Shown here one piece after another: positions 8,145-18,041 of a stretch of 64,000 nucleotides of DNA. This stretch comes from UBA7672 sp965279085 (GTDB taxonomy: Bacteria > Pseudomonadota > Alphaproteobacteria > Caulobacterales > Hyphomonadaceae). The position numbers and the translations under genes are program-made. The notes under the pieces were generated by a model that saw nothing but the letters and a program-made list of their open reading frames with translations, did not search any database and was not told where the DNA came from. Numbering within the stretch: the stretch's first letter is position 1; each line of letters begins with the position of its first letter. Location: positions 372,001-436,000 of the forward strand of contig OZ257149.1 in the NCBI GenBank assembly GCA_965279085.1, read 5' to 3'.

Positions 8145-8728
8145 GCATCGACCGCCAGGGCTTCGGCGAGGCGTTTGTGGAATTCTTCCCTGTCGATCTC
8201 TTCGACACCGAAGCTGAGAAGGTGTTCGGTGACAAATTGCGTATCGAGCAGTTTGTAACCGTCTCGCTTCAGGCGGGCGACCAAGTGAGCCAACGCTACC
8301 TTTGAGGCGTCGGTGGCGCGGGAGAACATGCTCTCGCCGAAGAAGGCGCCCTGCAGGCTGACACCGTAGAGACCGCCGACGAGTTCGCCATCCAGCCATG
8401 TTTCGACGCTGTGCGCGTGTCCCATGCGATGCAGCGCGCTGTAGAGATTGAGGATGGGGGAGTTGATCCAGGTGTTGGGGCGGTCGGGCGCTGCTTCGGC
8501 GCAAAGCTCCATGACGCGCGTGAAGGCGGTGTCGACGCGGACCTCGAATACATCGCTCCGGATGACCTTGCGCAGGCTGCGCGAGAGGTGGAAGCCGTCG
8601 AGCGGGAGGACGCCGCGCAGGTCCGGGTCGACAAGGAACAGGCGCGGATCGTCAGCCGAGTCCGCCATGGGGAACACGCCACGGCGGTAGCAGTCGAGAA
8701 GGTCCAAGGGGCCGAAGCCGCGGCTCAC
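8057..8728 (-). CDS. aat: Leucyl/phenylalanyl-tRNA--protein transferase
   Basis: Aat adds Leu or Phe from charged tRNA to proteins with N-terminal Lys or Arg, marking them for ClpAP by the N-end rule. The 223-residue sequence carries the family hallmarks in order: CYRRGVFPMA, the WINSPI strand, GHAHSVETW, GGLYGVSLQGAFFGESMFS, ASKVALAHL and LLDTQFVTEHLLSFG. It acts in the cytoplasm. The gene is convergent with the DUF2155 gene and its last 29 codons overlap it; that tail (Gly-rich) lies beyond the conserved fold. It is followed upstream by accC on the same strand, 36 nt away. Confidence 0.95.
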   Translation of the reverse strand: MSRGFGPLDLLDCYRRGVFPMADSADDPRLFLVDPDLRGVLPLDGFHLSRSLRKVIRSDVFEVRVDTAFTRVMELCAEAAPDRPNTWINSPILNLYSALHRMGHAHSVETWLDGELVGGLYGVSLQGAFFGESMFSRATDASKVALAHLVARLKRDGYKLLDTQFVTEHLLSFGVEEIDREEFHKRLAEALAVDAQFGSAGGGGAGWDGAAVLAVLQEITQTS

Positions 8729-8764
8729 GGTGGTGTCTCCTGGCGTGCGCTTCCCCGGGCGACG

Positions 8765-10108
<1,344 letters not shown>

Positions 10109-10116
10109 CGCGGTCG

Positions 10117-10605
10117 CTATTCGATGATGACGAGAGGTTCGCCGAATTCAACCGGCTGCTGGTTCTCGATCAGAATCTGCGTGACCTTGCCGCCGCGCGG
10201 CGCCGTGACCGGGTTGAAGGTCTTCATGGCTTCGACCAGCACCAGCGTCTGGCCGGCGTTGACGGTGTCGCCGACCTTCACGAATTTCGGAGCGCCTTCC
10301 TCAGCCTGCAGATAGACCGTGCCGACCATCGGCGACTTCACGGCGCCGGGGTGATCGCGGAGCGAGGCCTTGGTGGGGGCCGCGGCGGCTGCGGGGGCGC
10401 TAGCGGTTGCGGCGAGGGCGGCAGGAGCAGCAGTCGGAGCGGCGGCGTAGTGGACGGCGGCGGCTGCGCCCTTGGCGACCTTGATGCGGACGCCGTTCTG
10501 CTCGATCTCGATCTCGCCGAGATCGGCTTCACGAAGAATGGCCGCGAGCTCGCGGATCAAACCGGTGTCGAACCTGCCATTCTTTTCGGAAGGCTTGTCG
10601 GCCAT
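10117..10605 (-). CDS. accB: Biotin carboxyl carrier protein of acetyl-CoA carboxylase
   Basis: BCCP carries biotin between biotin carboxylase and carboxyltransferase. The 162-residue product has an N-terminal dimer-forming part (LIRELAAILREADLGEIEIE), an Ala/Pro-rich linker at residues 55-85, and the biotinyl domain with SPMVGTVYL and the biotinylation site EAMKTFN. I placed the start at ATG 10605 since AGAG lies 10 nt upstream; a TTG at 10614 is less likely. The start lies 5 nt after the aroQ stop codon. Confidence 0.97.
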   Translation of the reverse strand: MADKPSEKNGRFDTGLIRELAAILREADLGEIEIEQNGVRIKVAKGAAAAVHYAAAPTAAPAALAATASAPAAAAAPTKASLRDHPGAVKSPMVGTVYLQAEEGAPKFVKVGDTVNAGQTLVLVEAMKTFNPVTAPRGGKVTQILIENQQPVEFGEPLVIIE

Positions 10606-10610
10606 GTTGG

Positions 10611-11060
10611 TCAAACTCTCTTTTGTCCAGCAAGGGCGACCGCTGCCTCGATGGCGAGACGGTAACCCAGGGAACCGAAGCCGGCGATGACGCCGGAGGC
10701 GGCAGGCGAAACCAGGCTCTTGTGCCTGAATTCTTCCCGAATCCCGGGATTGCTGAGATGCACTTCCACGACGGGAATGGTCAACACCTTGAGCGCGTCG
10801 TGGAGCGCGACCGAGGTGTGGGTATAGCCGCCCGCGTTTATGACCACGGCCCCGGCCTGTCTACGTGCTTCCTGCACCCAATCCACAAGCTCGCCTTCGT
10901 GGTTGGACTGGCGGAAAACCAGCGTTGCCCCAACGGTTGCCGCAGCCTCTTCAGCCAGTTTCTGGAGGTCGGCGAGGGTGCCCTTGCCGTAGATCGCAGG
11001 CTCACGCTCTCCCAGCAGGTTGAGGTTCGGGCCGTTCAGGCAGTAGATGGTTACGCTCAT
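10611..11060 (-). CDS. aroQ: 3-dehydroquinate dehydratase, type II
   Basis: Catalyses dehydration of 3-dehydroquinate in the shikimate pathway. The 149-residue length and the motifs LNGPNLNLLGERE, the reactive-lid region around residue 20, RQSNHEGELVDW, VINAGGYTHTSVALHDAL and EVHLSNPGIREEFRHKS are typical of the small type II enzyme. The open frame continues 264 nt further upstream, but the family always starts just before the first strand, so ATG 11060 is chosen; AGGT lies 10 nt upstream. First gene of the aroQ-accB-accC unit. Confidence 0.96.
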   Translation of the reverse strand: MSVTIYCLNGPNLNLLGEREPAIYGKGTLADLQKLAEEAAATVGATLVFRQSNHEGELVDWVQEARRQAGAVVINAGGYTHTSVALHDALKVLTIPVVEVHLSNPGIREEFRHKSLVSPAASGVIAGFGSLGYRLAIEAAVALAGQKRV

Positions 11061-11175
11061 GGACGATTGTACCTGAGACCGGTTCGCAACGCCTGACATG
11101 GGGCGGGGCGAGCGAATGAATAGGCGAATCCCGGGCCGGATCAAATGCCAGAATTTCGGGTGTTGGGACGATGAA

Positions 11176-11376
11176 ATGAAGCTGATGCTTAATGGCGAGC
11201 CGGCCGATGCGCCTGACGCTGTCACAGTAGCCGCCTTCCTGGAGCAGCTTGGCCTGCCGCAGAAAGGCGTGGCCGTGGAGCGCAACCGGGAGATCGTGCC
11301 GAAGTCGCAATATGCAGCCACCAAGCTGAACGACGGCGACCAGATCGAGATTGTGCAATTCGTGGGAGGGGGCTGA
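11176..11376 (+). CDS. thiS: Sulfur carrier protein ThiS
   Basis: A 66-residue ubiquitin-like carrier that brings sulfur as a C-terminal thiocarboxylate for thiazole ring formation. It starts MKLMLNGEP, has the QLGLPQKGVAVERNREIVP core, and ends in FVGGG, giving the required C-terminal Gly-Gly. The longer open frame from 11098 has no family similarity before ATG 11176, which has GGGA 7 nt upstream. Its TGA overlaps the thiG start by one base, so the two are co-translated. Confidence 0.95.
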   Translation: MKLMLNGEPADAPDAVTVAAFLEQLGLPQKGVAVERNREIVPKSQYAATKLNDGDQIEIVQFVGGG

Positions 11377-12167
11377 TGCCCGACACGGCAGCTTCAACCG
11401 GTGACGCTCTGGTCATCGCCGGCCGGTCTTTCAACTCGCGCCTCATCGTGGGCACGGGGAAGTACGCGACCTATGCGCAGAACGCCGAGGCGGCGGCGGC
11501 GGCGGGCGCCGAGATCGTAACCGTGGCGCTGCGCCGCGTAAACGTTATGGACAAGGGATCGGACCGGCTGATCGACCATCTCGATCCGAAGAAGTTCACC
11601 TACCTGCCCAACACGGCAGGCTGCTTCACCGGCGAGGATGCGGTGCGCACGCTGCGTCTGGCGCGCGAAGCTGGTGGATGGAGCCTCGTGAAGCTGGAAG
11701 TGCTGTCCAACACGGCGCATCTCTATCCCGACATGATCGAGACGCTGCGCGCCACCGAGATGCTGGTGAAGGATGGCTTCGACGTGATGGTCTATTGCAC
11801 GGACGATGTCGTATTCGCCAAACGGCTGGAGGAAGCGGGCGCCGCGGCGATCATGCCGGCGGCATCGCCCATCGGATCGGGGCTGGGCATCCAGAACCGC
11901 GTGAATATCCGTCTCATCGTCGAGCAGGCGAAGGTGCCTGTGCTGGTCGATGCGGGCGTGGGCACGGCGTCGGATGCGACGATCGCGATGGAGCTGGGCT
12001 GCGATGCGGTGATCGCGAATACGGCGATTGCAGCGGCGAAGGATCCGATCCGGATGGCGCGCGCAATGAAGCACGCGGTCATTGCGGGCAGGGAAGCCTA
12101 TCTGGCTGGGCGTATGCAGAAGAAGCGGTATGCCGATCCGTCGAGCCCGCTAGGCGGGCTCATATGA
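11376..12167 (+). CDS. thiG: Thiazole synthase
   Basis: ThiG joins deoxyxylulose 5-phosphate, dehydroglycine and ThiS thiocarboxylate to form thiazole phosphate for thiamine. The 263-residue barrel shows SRLIVGTGKY at strand 1, EIVTVALRRVN, the imine-forming lysine in LVKLEVLSN, AAIMPAASPIGSGLGI, VPVLVDAGVGTASDA and DAVIANTAIAAAKDP. It ends with SSPLGGLI as is common. The neighbouring thiO/thiE/thiC genes are absent here, and no TPP riboswitch is seen upstream of thiS. Confidence 0.97.
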   Translation: MPDTAASTGDALVIAGRSFNSRLIVGTGKYATYAQNAEAAAAAGAEIVTVALRRVNVMDKGSDRLIDHLDPKKFTYLPNTAGCFTGEDAVRTLRLAREAGGWSLVKLEVLSNTAHLYPDMIETLRATEMLVKDGFDVMVYCTDDVVFAKRLEEAGAAAIMPAASPIGSGLGIQNRVNIRLIVEQAKVPVLVDAGVGTASDATIAMELGCDAVIANTAIAAAKDPIRMARAMKHAVIAGREAYLAGRMQKKRYADPSSPLGGLI

Positions 12168-12186
12168 GCGCGGACTGATCCAGGGA

Positions 12187-12942
12187 TCAGCCGCCCTTCT
12201 TCAGCTTGTCGCGTTCCGCCGCGACGATGGCGTCGAGATGCTCTTCGCCGAAGCCGCTGACATAGACGCCGTTGATGAAGAACGTTGGCGTGCCTTCGAG
12301 TCCGACATTCTCGTAGTCCGTGACCGCGGCGTGAACCTTGTCGCGGATGGCCTTCGAATTCATGTCGGTTTTCATGCGCGCAACGTTGAGGCCGACTGAC
12401 TTGGCGATCTGGTCGATGTTCTCGACCGTGTAGGCGTTGGCCGGCACTTTCATCAGCGCGATGTGCATCTCGCGATACTTGCCCTGAGCCTGGGCGGCGA
12501 GCGCGGCGGCGGCGGCGAGTTCGGAGTTCTGGCCGCGCACGGCGGATTCCTTGATGACGACGCGGATGTCGCGCTGCGGGTTGTCGAGCTGGCTCATCAC
12601 CCACGGGGTCGCCAGTTTGCAGTAGCCGCAATTGTAGTCGGTGAACTCGACGATCGTGATGGGCGCGTTGGCCGGCCCGAGGATGACATCGTCCGAAGCG
12701 ATCTTCAGCTTGGTGAACGCAGCCTCGGCGTTCGCCATCTTCTGCTCTTCCTCGCGGCGCTGAAGCTCGCCGAAGGCCTCGGCGAGGATCATCGGCTCGC
12801 GCATGAGGTATTCCTTCACGATGGCTTCGACCTGCGCCTTGGTCAGGCCGCCAACGGCGTCGGGAGCTTTGACTTCGCCTTGGCCGGAGCAAGCGGCGAG
12901 CGCGAGCGCCATGGCTGCGGAAACAAGCGTCTTGAAGTGCAT
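12187..12942 (-). CDS. DsbA/ScsC-like thiol-disulfide oxidoreductase lipoprotein
   Basis: A 251-residue exported protein whose signal ends LALAAC, a good lipobox, so it is probably anchored by a lipid. Residues 35-75 form a helical segment with a KAQVEAIVKEYLMREP motif seen in the N-terminal part of ScsC/BcfH-type and Com1-type proteins, which can make them oligomers. The thioredoxin part follows: PITIVEFTDYNCGYCK contains the CGYC redox pair, and GTPTFFINGVYVSG contains the cis-proline loop. It should oxidise or isomerise disulfides in the periplasm. It ends 75 nt before the M48 protease gene on the same strand in reading order. Confidence 0.9.
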   Translation of the reverse strand: MHFKTLVSAAMALALAACSGQGEVKAPDAVGGLTKAQVEAIVKEYLMREPMILAEAFGELQRREEEQKMANAEAAFTKLKIASDDVILGPANAPITIVEFTDYNCGYCKLATPWVMSQLDNPQRDIRVVIKESAVRGQNSELAAAAALAAQAQGKYREMHIALMKVPANAYTVENIDQIAKSVGLNVARMKTDMNSKAIRDKVHAAVTDYENVGLEGTPTFFINGVYVSGFGEEHLDAIVAAERDKLKKGG

Positions 12943-13017
12943 CCTACGGGTCCTTGCGGGCGGGTTATGCCCGAACAGTCTTGAGTAAATATGGTCCGGT
13001 TCGACCGGATTCCATCA

Positions 13018-14403
13018 TCAATGTTGGTTGTCCAGCGCCAGCGCGAACCGGCCGCGCTGTCCGCGCGGACGATTGCGTGGGTCGGACAGGGCCATGATGT
13101 CGTCGGCGCGCTGGCCGTTGGGGGTATTCAGAGTGAGCTTGTCGCGCGCACGGCGGGAGAAGATGTGGGCGCGGTTCATGTCGCCGACATGGTAGGCCTC
13201 TTCGGCAGTCGCGAGGTCGGCGTCGCCGATGCGACCCTGCTTGGCATAGACGACGGCAAGCTGGTTCCACACGAAGGCGTTGTCGGGTTCCATCGCGCGC
13301 GCGTCGATCAGAAGACCTTCGGCCTCGTTGATGGCCGCTTCGTCCTTCGTGCCGATCAACGAACGCGCGAGGTTGACCTTGAGCAGCGCATGCTGCGGCG
13401 CCAGTTCGACGGAGCGGCGGTGCGGAGCGACCGACTCCACCGCCTTGCCGCTCTCGAACAGGATCTGGCCCTTGAGCTCGTAGAAGTAGGGATTTTCCGG
13501 CTGGGCGTCGATCAACTCCTGCGTCATCGTCAGCGCGGCCTTGATATCGACGGCGCGATAGGCGGCAATGGCGCGAGCGTACTTGGCGGGCAGGGACTGA
13601 TCCGACGCCGGATAGCGCGAAGCGACACGGTTCGGCGGGCCGATGAAGCCGACGAGCTTGGCCTTCATCATTGCCAGCTGGTCTATGGTCTCTTGCGATT
13701 GCGGTTTGGACTTGGCGGTGATTCCGACGGCGCGGCGCGTAATCGCAGAGATACGGTCGCTGGAGATCGGGTGCGAGCGGAAGTACGGATCGCGGCGGCT
13801 TTCCGACATCAGCTCTTCGTAGCGGAAATGCTCCATGAAGGAGACGAGACCTTCGGCCGACTGGCCGGTGCGCTCGAGATAGTCGAGGCCGTACTGGTCG
13901 GCTGAGCTTTCCTGGGGACGCGTGAACTTGAAGAAGGTCATCATGCCGAACTGGCCGGCGCTACCGAACAGGGCCATTGCCGCGTCGGGCGCGCCGGCGA
14001 AGAGCGCGAGCGCGCCGAGGCCCATGGTGATCAACGAAGTGCCGCTGGCCGCGCCCATAGCGGCTTCGGTCATGACGTTGTGGCCGCCGGCCATGTGGCC
14101 GGTCTCGTGGGCGATGACGCCTTTCAGTTCTTCCGGCGTCTTGGATTCCATGATGAGGCCGGTGTGCAGGAACATGTTCTGTCCTGCCGCCACGAACGCG
14201 TTCAGCGTGTCGTCCTGCACGATGTAGATGTTGACGTCGGAGGCCTTGAGGCCTGCTGCCTCGAACAGAGGGTCGGAATAGTCGCGGAGGATCTGCTCGA
14301 TCTCGGCGTCGCGGATCAGGCCCTGGGCGGATGCAGAGAGCGGCAGCGCAAGCGCCATTACGGCGCCGGCGATGGCTCGCAGGAACGGCTTCGTCACGGC
14401 CAT
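13018..14403 (-). CDS. Periplasmic M48 metalloprotease with TPR domain (BepA-like)
   Basis: The 461-residue product has a signal peptide (cleavage near LSASA), an M48 peptidase domain with the zinc site IAHETGHMAGGH at about residues 99-110 and the third ligand in ESSADQYGLDYL, and a C-terminal TPR region from about residue 270 (ALTMTQELIDAQPENPYFYEL, AVESVAPHRRSVELAPQH, EAEGLLIDARAMEPDNAFVW). This layout is that of BepA/YfgC, which clears stalled outer-membrane assembly intermediates such as LptD. It is next to a disulfide oxidoreductase, which fits a role in envelope protein quality control; that link is inferred. Confidence 0.92.
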   Translation of the reverse strand: MAVTKPFLRAIAGAVMALALPLSASAQGLIRDAEIEQILRDYSDPLFEAAGLKASDVNIYIVQDDTLNAFVAAGQNMFLHTGLIMESKTPEELKGVIAHETGHMAGGHNVMTEAAMGAASGTSLITMGLGALALFAGAPDAAMALFGSAGQFGMMTFFKFTRPQESSADQYGLDYLERTGQSAEGLVSFMEHFRYEELMSESRRDPYFRSHPISSDRISAITRRAVGITAKSKPQSQETIDQLAMMKAKLVGFIGPPNRVASRYPASDQSLPAKYARAIAAYRAVDIKAALTMTQELIDAQPENPYFYELKGQILFESGKAVESVAPHRRSVELAPQHALLKVNLARSLIGTKDEAAINEAEGLLIDARAMEPDNAFVWNQLAVVYAKQGRIGDADLATAEEAYHVGDMNRAHIFSRRARDKLTLNTPNGQRADDIMALSDPRNRPRGQRGRFALALDNQH

Positions 14404-14502
14404 GCAGACGCCTCCTTCAATCCCGATCCGCCCGCCGGGAAGCTATCCCCGGGGGGAAGATAAGCAAATCCTGGCGGCAGCCGGGCTGCAGTTCACCCGG
14501 CC

Positions 14503-16962
14503 TCAGCCTGTCTTGCGGCGGTTCCACCAGCCCGCCTTGCGGGGAGCCTTGTCCGATGCAGGTTCCGGTTCGTCCGGCGTGCCGTGGATGGCGTGACGAC
14601 GGGCTTCGGCCTGCGCTGCGGTTTCGTGTTCCACCGGTTCGACGACGGCAGGTTCCGGGGCGGATGCGGCGATTTCGTGGTCTGGCTTGCGTTCCGGAGC
14701 AGGCCTTTCGGTCGCAGGGGGCGCCTCGGCGCGTTCCGGTTCGCGTTCGGCAGGAGCCTCGAACACCGGAACCGAGTCGATGGCCGGCGTGACAGGTTCG
14801 GCATCGGCCAGCGCAGGCGCCGGTTCGGCTTCCTGCGGGGGAGCAGCGAAGACGAGGAAGGGCGCCGATGCGATCGCATCCAGCATCTCGCCGCCGTCGG
14901 TGGCGATGTCCGGCGTGCGATTGGGGCGCTCACCACGATCACGGTCACGGTCGCGTCCGCCACGGCGGCGTCGACGGCCGCCACGGCCACGGCCTTCGCC
15001 GTCGTCGCGGGCGGCTGCAGGCGTTTCCTCGTCGGAAGGTTCGACGATTTCGAGGCCGGAGCTGCCAGGCTCACGTTCACGGTCGCGTCCGCCACGACGG
15101 CGTCGTCCACCACGACGTCCACGGCCATTGCGTCCACCGCGGCCTCCGCGATCTTCGTCATCTTCCTCGGCGTCGGAGGTGGACTCCTCTTCGGAATCTT
15201 CGCCTTCCTCGTCGTGATCATGGCCTTCGTGATCGTCGCCGGACTCGTCGTCGGAGTCCTCGATGATCTCTTCGTCTTCTTCCTCAATCTCATCCGGCGC
15301 CGGCGGGGGCAGCGGCTTGAGCTTGCGGAGGTCGATGGGCTGCATCGGCTTGTAGGAGACGGGCTCGCCACTGGCGCGGCCTTCGATCTTGAATTCCCCG
15401 GTCTTGAGATCCTCGTCAGCCTCGATGCGCACCGCGACGTGGCAGTCTGCTTCGATGTTGGCGATGGACGAGCGCTTCTCGTTAAGCAGGTACAGCGCCA
15501 CATCCGGGGCGGCGTCGACGTGAACGCTTTCGACGCGGTCATCGGCGGCGCGCGCTTCGACCATGCGCAGGACCTGAATCGCCGCGCTCTCGATCGAGCG
15601 CATGCGGCCGGTGCCGCCGCAATGATCGCAGGGCTCGGAGGAAAGTTCGAGCACGCCGGCGCGACGGCGCTGGCGGGAAATCTCGAAGAGGCCGAACTGT
15701 GAGATGCGGCCGGTCTGCACGCGCGCCCGGTCGATCTTCAGCGAGTCCTTCATCTTCTTTTCGACTGCGCGGTTGTTCTTGTTGTCCTCCATGTCGATGA
15801 AATCGATCACGATGAGGCCGGCAAGATCGCGCAGGCGCATCTGGCGGCAGGCTTCCGCCGCCGCTTCCATGTTGGTTTTGAGCGCTGTGGCTTCGACGTT
15901 GCGCTCACGGGTCGCCTTGCCGGAGTTCACATCAATGGCGACGAGCGCCTCGGTCTGGTTGATGACAATGTAGCCGCCGGAGGGAAGCTGCACGGTCGGC
16001 GAATAGATGCCTTCCAGCTGGTCTTCTACGCCCGTCATCACGAAGAGCGGGCCATTGTCCTCGTGCTGGACGACCTTCCGGGTGTGGGAGGGCATCAGCA
16101 TTTTCACGAAGGTCCGGGCCTCGTTATAGGCCTCGTCGCCTTCGACGATGATACGCTCGACGTCCTTGTCGTAAAGGTCGCGCACGGCGCGCAGGACCAA
16201 GTGGCCTTCCTCATGGATGAGGGCAGGCGCCATGGATTCCATCGTCTTGCCGACGATCTGCTGCCAAAGCTTGGTGAGGTATTCGAAGTCGCGGCGGACT
16301 TCGGTCTTGGTGCGCTTGGCGCCCGCGGTGCGGACGATGAGGCCGGCGCCACGCGGAACTTCGAACTCGGAGGTGATCGCCTTGAGGCGCTTGCGGTCCG
16401 ACGCGTTGGTGATCTTGCGGGAGATGCCGCCGCCGCGTGACGTGTTAGGCATCAGCACGCAGTAGCGGCCGGCGAGCGAGAGATAGGTGGTAAGAGCCGC
16501 ACCCTTGTTGCCGCGCTCTTCCTTGACGACCTGCACCAGCATCACCTGCCGGCGGCGGATCACTTCCTGGATCTTGTACTTGCGCTGGAAGAGGGCGTTG
16601 CGGCGGTTCTGCTTGCGCTCGGCTTCTTCCTCGGCGTCCTCGTCATCTTCCTCGGCGTCGGACTCGCTGTCGTCTTCCTCATCTGCTTCGGCGAGGAGAG
16701 CTTCGCGATCCTCTTTCGGGATCTGGTAGTAGTCGGGATGGATCTCGGAGAAGGCGAGGAAGCCGTGGCGGTTGCCGCCGTAATCGACGAACGCCGCCTG
16801 AAGCGACGGTTCGACCCGCGTTACCTTGGCGAGATAGATGTTGCCCCGGAGCTGTCTCTTGTTCCGGGCTTCGAAGTCAAAGTCTTCGATCTGGCCATTG
16901 TTGACGACGGCCACCCGGGTCTCCTCCGGGTGGGTCGCGTCGATAAGCATGAGCTTGCTCAT
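14503..16962 (-). CDS. rne: Ribonuclease E
   Basis: The 819-residue endoribonuclease processes rRNA and mRNA and scaffolds the RNA degradosome. The catalytic part has the S1 domain (RGNIYLAKVTRVEPSLQAAFVDYG), the 5' sensor and DNase I-like region with magnesium-binding VAIDVNSGK and IVIDFIDM, and the zinc-link CDHCGGTG. A strongly acidic insert (ADEEDDSESDAEEDDED) splits the S1 domain at about residues 90-118, as in other alphaproteobacteria. From about residue 550 to the end the protein is disordered, with blocks of acid residues alternating with RGGRGGRNGRG-type boxes. Such a tail drives BR-body condensates in Caulobacter. AGAGG lies 9 nt before the ATG. A hairpin leader lies upstream. Confidence 0.96.
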   Translation of the reverse strand: MSKLMLIDATHPEETRVAVVNNGQIEDFDFEARNKRQLRGNIYLAKVTRVEPSLQAAFVDYGGNRHGFLAFSEIHPDYYQIPKEDREALLAEADEEDDSESDAEEDDEDAEEEAERKQNRRNALFQRKYKIQEVIRRRQVMLVQVVKEERGNKGAALTTYLSLAGRYCVLMPNTSRGGGISRKITNASDRKRLKAITSEFEVPRGAGLIVRTAGAKRTKTEVRRDFEYLTKLWQQIVGKTMESMAPALIHEEGHLVLRAVRDLYDKDVERIIVEGDEAYNEARTFVKMLMPSHTRKVVQHEDNGPLFVMTGVEDQLEGIYSPTVQLPSGGYIVINQTEALVAIDVNSGKATRERNVEATALKTNMEAAAEACRQMRLRDLAGLIVIDFIDMEDNKNNRAVEKKMKDSLKIDRARVQTGRISQFGLFEISRQRRRAGVLELSSEPCDHCGGTGRMRSIESAAIQVLRMVEARAADDRVESVHVDAAPDVALYLLNEKRSSIANIEADCHVAVRIEADEDLKTGEFKIEGRASGEPVSYKPMQPIDLRKLKPLPPPAPDEIEEEDEEIIEDSDDESGDDHEGHDHDEEGEDSEEESTSDAEEDDEDRGGRGGRNGRGRRGGRRRRGGRDREREPGSSGLEIVEPSDEETPAAARDDGEGRGRGGRRRRRGGRDRDRDRGERPNRTPDIATDGGEMLDAIASAPFLVFAAPPQEAEPAPALADAEPVTPAIDSVPVFEAPAEREPERAEAPPATERPAPERKPDHEIAASAPEPAVVEPVEHETAAQAEARRHAIHGTPDEPEPASDKAPRKAGWWNRRKTG

Positions 16963-16983
16963 GTAGGGAAACCTCTTCGTAAG

Positions 16984-17019
16984 CGCAGGCGGCGCGCGAA
17001 AGCGCGGCTCCAGCCTGCG
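16984..17019 (-). promoter_or_regulatory. Hairpin in the rne leader
   Basis: CGCAGGC at 16984-16990 pairs with GCCTGCG at 17013-17019, and inside it CGCGC (16993-16997) pairs with GCGCG (17002-17006) around a four-base loop. The structure lies about 20-57 nt before the rne ATG. RNase E controls its own mRNA through hairpins in the leader in Escherichia coli, so this is a candidate for the same feedback; the mechanism here is inferred. Confidence 0.45.
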
Positions 17020-17289
17020 GAATGATGGAATCAGGTGACGAGGAGGCTCGGCGCTCGGTCGGGCTGACTGAATCTCGCGAAATCGCGTTCATAATTGCCC
17101 TGGCCATGGAGGCAGCGTAACCGCAGACCTCCGGAAAACGCACGAACCGGCTAACGCCCTGTAAAACTACGGTATTTCGGAAAAACCGTCGCTAGGGCGC
17201 GAAAGGCTGGCCACAAGGGCCGTCCTTGGGACTCAGCTATGCACCTATTGGACCCCAAGGGAAAGAGCGACACGGGATGTCCTGCCATT

Positions 17290-17298
17290 TATCCACAG
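17290..17298 (+). promoter_or_regulatory. Perfect DnaA-box sequence
   Basis: The bases read TTATCCACA, the strict DnaA-box consensus, in the intergenic region upstream of rne. It is a single copy with no cluster and no AT-rich unwinding element, so it is not an origin. It may be a DnaA-regulated promoter site or chance. Confidence 0.35.
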
Positions 17299-17379
17299 GG
17301 CACCGAGCGTCGCAGTTAAGTTATAGCGTTGATTTGTTAGGATTTGTTTGCGAGCTACGGCGCGCGTCAAGGCCGTTTG

Positions 17380-17868
17380 TCAGCTTTTCTCGCAAGGTCG
17401 GTTTTGACCAACCACGCCAATGCGCCTGACCTTGCCGCCCTGGTCGTTTTCGACGTCGAAATAGATGTTTCCGTAGTCATACACCGTTGTTTCGCCTCGC
17501 GTTTCCACACAGCGGGGCTTGCCGAACGAGGCGCGTGCGAAGATCTGTTCGGCGCCCGGGCGGACGCCGGTGCTCGTATGGAATCGGGCGTCCTCAGCGA
17601 TGATCCAGTAGACCTCGTCATGGGCGCCGACCGTGAGGCCATCCGGGAAGGTGTAGGTGGTCGCATCCGTGCCGCTGATCGGCTGGGTGGAGAGCGGCGC
17701 GCCCTTTACCGCCAGCAGCGTCGAAAGCGGCATCCCGATCTGCACTTCACCGATGCGCTCGCCGGGCACCACGAGATCGTCGTCCAGCGTCAACGGACCG
17801 GTGGCGCAGGCGGCGAGGGTAAGGGCAAGAACGGCGGAGACAGCGAGCTTCAGGCGCTCAGAATTCAT
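17380..17868 (-). CDS. Hypothetical lipoprotein
   Basis: A 162-residue protein I do not recognise by name. The signal ends VLALTLAAC, a clear lipobox, so it is lipid-anchored in the envelope. After it, GERIGEVQIGMPLSTLLAVKGAP resembles the opening of BamE/SmpA-fold proteins, where a helix follows a short strand, but the rest (TYTFPDGLTVGAHDEVYWI, VETRGETTVYDYGNIYFDV) does not allow a firm assignment. Two late cysteines (PRCVE, RPCEK) might pair. It is divergent from the amidase gene with 173 nt between them. Confidence 0.8.
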   Translation of the reverse strand: MNSERLKLAVSAVLALTLAACATGPLTLDDDLVVPGERIGEVQIGMPLSTLLAVKGAPLSTQPISGTDATTYTFPDGLTVGAHDEVYWIIAEDARFHTSTGVRPGAEQIFARASFGKPRCVETRGETTVYDYGNIYFDVENDQGGKVRRIGVVGQNRPCEKS

Positions 17869-18041
17869 GGCGGTGCACTCTCAATCACGCGCCCCGCCAG
17901 CGGTGTGGAGGCCAGATCAGCCGAAATTGTCGGAGAAGTCGAGCGGCTAGCCGCCTCCCAACGAAGAGTTAACGACAGACCGCTAGTCCTTCACGCAGGG
18001 GCCAGAAGGGCCGGACCGTATCCTGAAAGGCGCGAACGTAA

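Larger units (their letters stand above)
16963..17379. other. 417-nt region between rne and the upstream lipoprotein gene
   Basis: No gene is supported here. The region should be the promoter and untranslated leader of rne (minus strand). It contains a strong hairpin next to the rne start (listed), an inverted repeat CCTTGGG/CCCAAGG at 17224-17230 and 17254-17260, and one perfect DnaA-box sequence at 17290-17298 (listed). The part around 17300-17350 is AT-richer than the surroundings and could hold the promoter. Confidence 0.5.

Noticed and set aside
11061..11175. Possible TPP riboswitch before thiS (a CTGAGA is present near 11072)
   Set aside because: The remaining conserved thi-box parts (ACCTGAT and GCGNAGGGA-type segments) are not found, and the short region also has to hold the promoter of aroQ.
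17290..17340. Replication origin near the DnaA box
   Set aside because: Only a single box is present; there is no box cluster, AT-rich unwinding region or typical origin genes.
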